A stretch of 64,000 nt of DNA from positions 336,060-400,059 of the forward strand of contig JAEZYU010000038.1 of the NCBI GenBank assembly GCA_023418915.1. Reading direction: 5' to 3'. Source of the stretch: Bacillota bacterium. GTDB lineage: Bacteria; Bacillota; Clostridia; Acetivibrionales; DTU013. Below are positions 63,799-64,000 of the stretch, piece by piece (the stretch's first letter is position 1; every line of letters begins with the position of its first letter). Below the pieces are notes generated by a model. The model made no database searches and had not been told where the DNA came from. It was given only the letters and a program-made list of their open reading frames with translations. Both the position numbers and the translations under genes were made by a program.

Positions 63799-64000
63799 TG
63801 TAGATGTCAAGTATAATTTTACAATTTTTGATCAATAATTTTTTACACCTATTATTTACCAAATATGGTTTCTCGGTGCTTCAGTCTATAGCTGTCCCCA
63901 TTTAGGTTAAGAACTTCACATTTATGCACAATGCGGTCTAGTATTGCCGTAGTAATGGCAGGATCTCCAAGCAATTCACCCCATTCCTCAGGCCCTTTAT
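63799..64000 (-). mobile_element. IS21-family insertion sequence, one end (partial)
   Basis: Starts TGTAGATGTCAAG exactly where the fifth CRISPR repeat breaks off. About 50 bases of A/T-rich terminal sequence precede the 3' end of istB. The TG terminus and an istB just inside fit IS21 elements. The other end is outside the window. Confidence 0.85.
63852..64000 (-). CDS. istB: IstB-like ATPase of IS21 element, C-terminal part
   Basis: The last 49 residues of an IS21 transposition helper. The frame ending at TAA 63852-63854 reads EEWGELLGDPAITTAILDRI and then NLNGDSYRLKHRETIFGK, the conserved C-terminus of IstB/IS21-type ATPases. IstB is an AAA+ protein that selects targets for the IstA transposase. 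Its Walker motifs lie beyond the window edge. Confidence 0.92.
   Translation of the reverse strand, partial: KGPEEWGELLGDPAITTAILDRIVHKCEVLNLNGDSYRLKHRETIFGK

Overview
The window looks like a chromosome segment of an anaerobic, fibre-degrading Clostridia species (a Ruminiclostridium/Oscillospirales-like organism). The evidence is the Gram-positive style lipoprotein signals, strong AGGAGG ribosome binding sites, several TTG/GTG starts, mannan and arabinoxylan catabolism genes, a small clostridial ferredoxin, and a type I-C-like CRISPR repeat. I see no rRNA or tRNA genes. The species assignment is inference.

Layout. 1-2.3 kb: the 3' part of a cellobiose 2-epimerase gene followed by a GH130 mannosylglucose phosphorylase (the mannobiose route). 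2.4-13.3 kb: housekeeping and transport genes: SH3 surface protein, MATE exporter, family 6 hypoxanthine-DNA glycosylase, engB, a DinG-type helicase fused to a nuclease domain, EamA transporter, AraC regulator, DUF4846 protein, ferredoxin and a split chromate transporter. 13.4-21.8 kb: an unusual cassette of three zinc-ribbon proteins around a 2135-residue lipoprotein with two von Willebrand A domains, bounded by REP-like palindromes. 21.8-24.6 kb: trkA-trkH potassium uptake. 25-40.7 kb: DUF2935, copper-amine-oxidase-like stalk protein, second MATE, LUD protein, YfbK-type VWA lipoprotein, a repeat-rich gene-poor stretch, small membrane proteins, VanZ-like, HD hydrolase, DUF2007, MacB-like ABC exporter, methyltransferase and CBS protein. 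41-44.7 kb: MMPL transporter plus its YhgE-like partner.

44.8-58.6 kb is a coherent arabinoxylan-oligosaccharide locus on the minus strand: LacI regulator, promoter, two CUT1-type permeases, a sugar-binding lipoprotein, two esterases, a GH120-like beta-helix glycosidase, a chemoreceptor and a GH51 arabinofuranosidase. It would bind, import, de-esterify and cleave xylan fragments, and possibly swim toward them. 58.9-62.8 kb is an ABC-2 exporter operon that ends in a tiny membrane protein and a TetR repressor, with a palindromic operator before the first gene.

62.8-64 kb carries four and a half CRISPR repeats. The last repeat is cut by the end of an IS21-family element, whose istB runs off the window; no cas gene is present.

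The most striking feature of the whole window is a set of short tandem repeats with unrelated units (15 to about 60 bp) placed exactly at gene ends: across stop codons, in ribosome-binding regions, or in N-terminal codons. In several cases the unit contains the gene's own terminal codons. This, the giant VWA/zinc-ribbon cassette, and the GH120-like enzyme with a chemoreceptor are the observations most worth following up.
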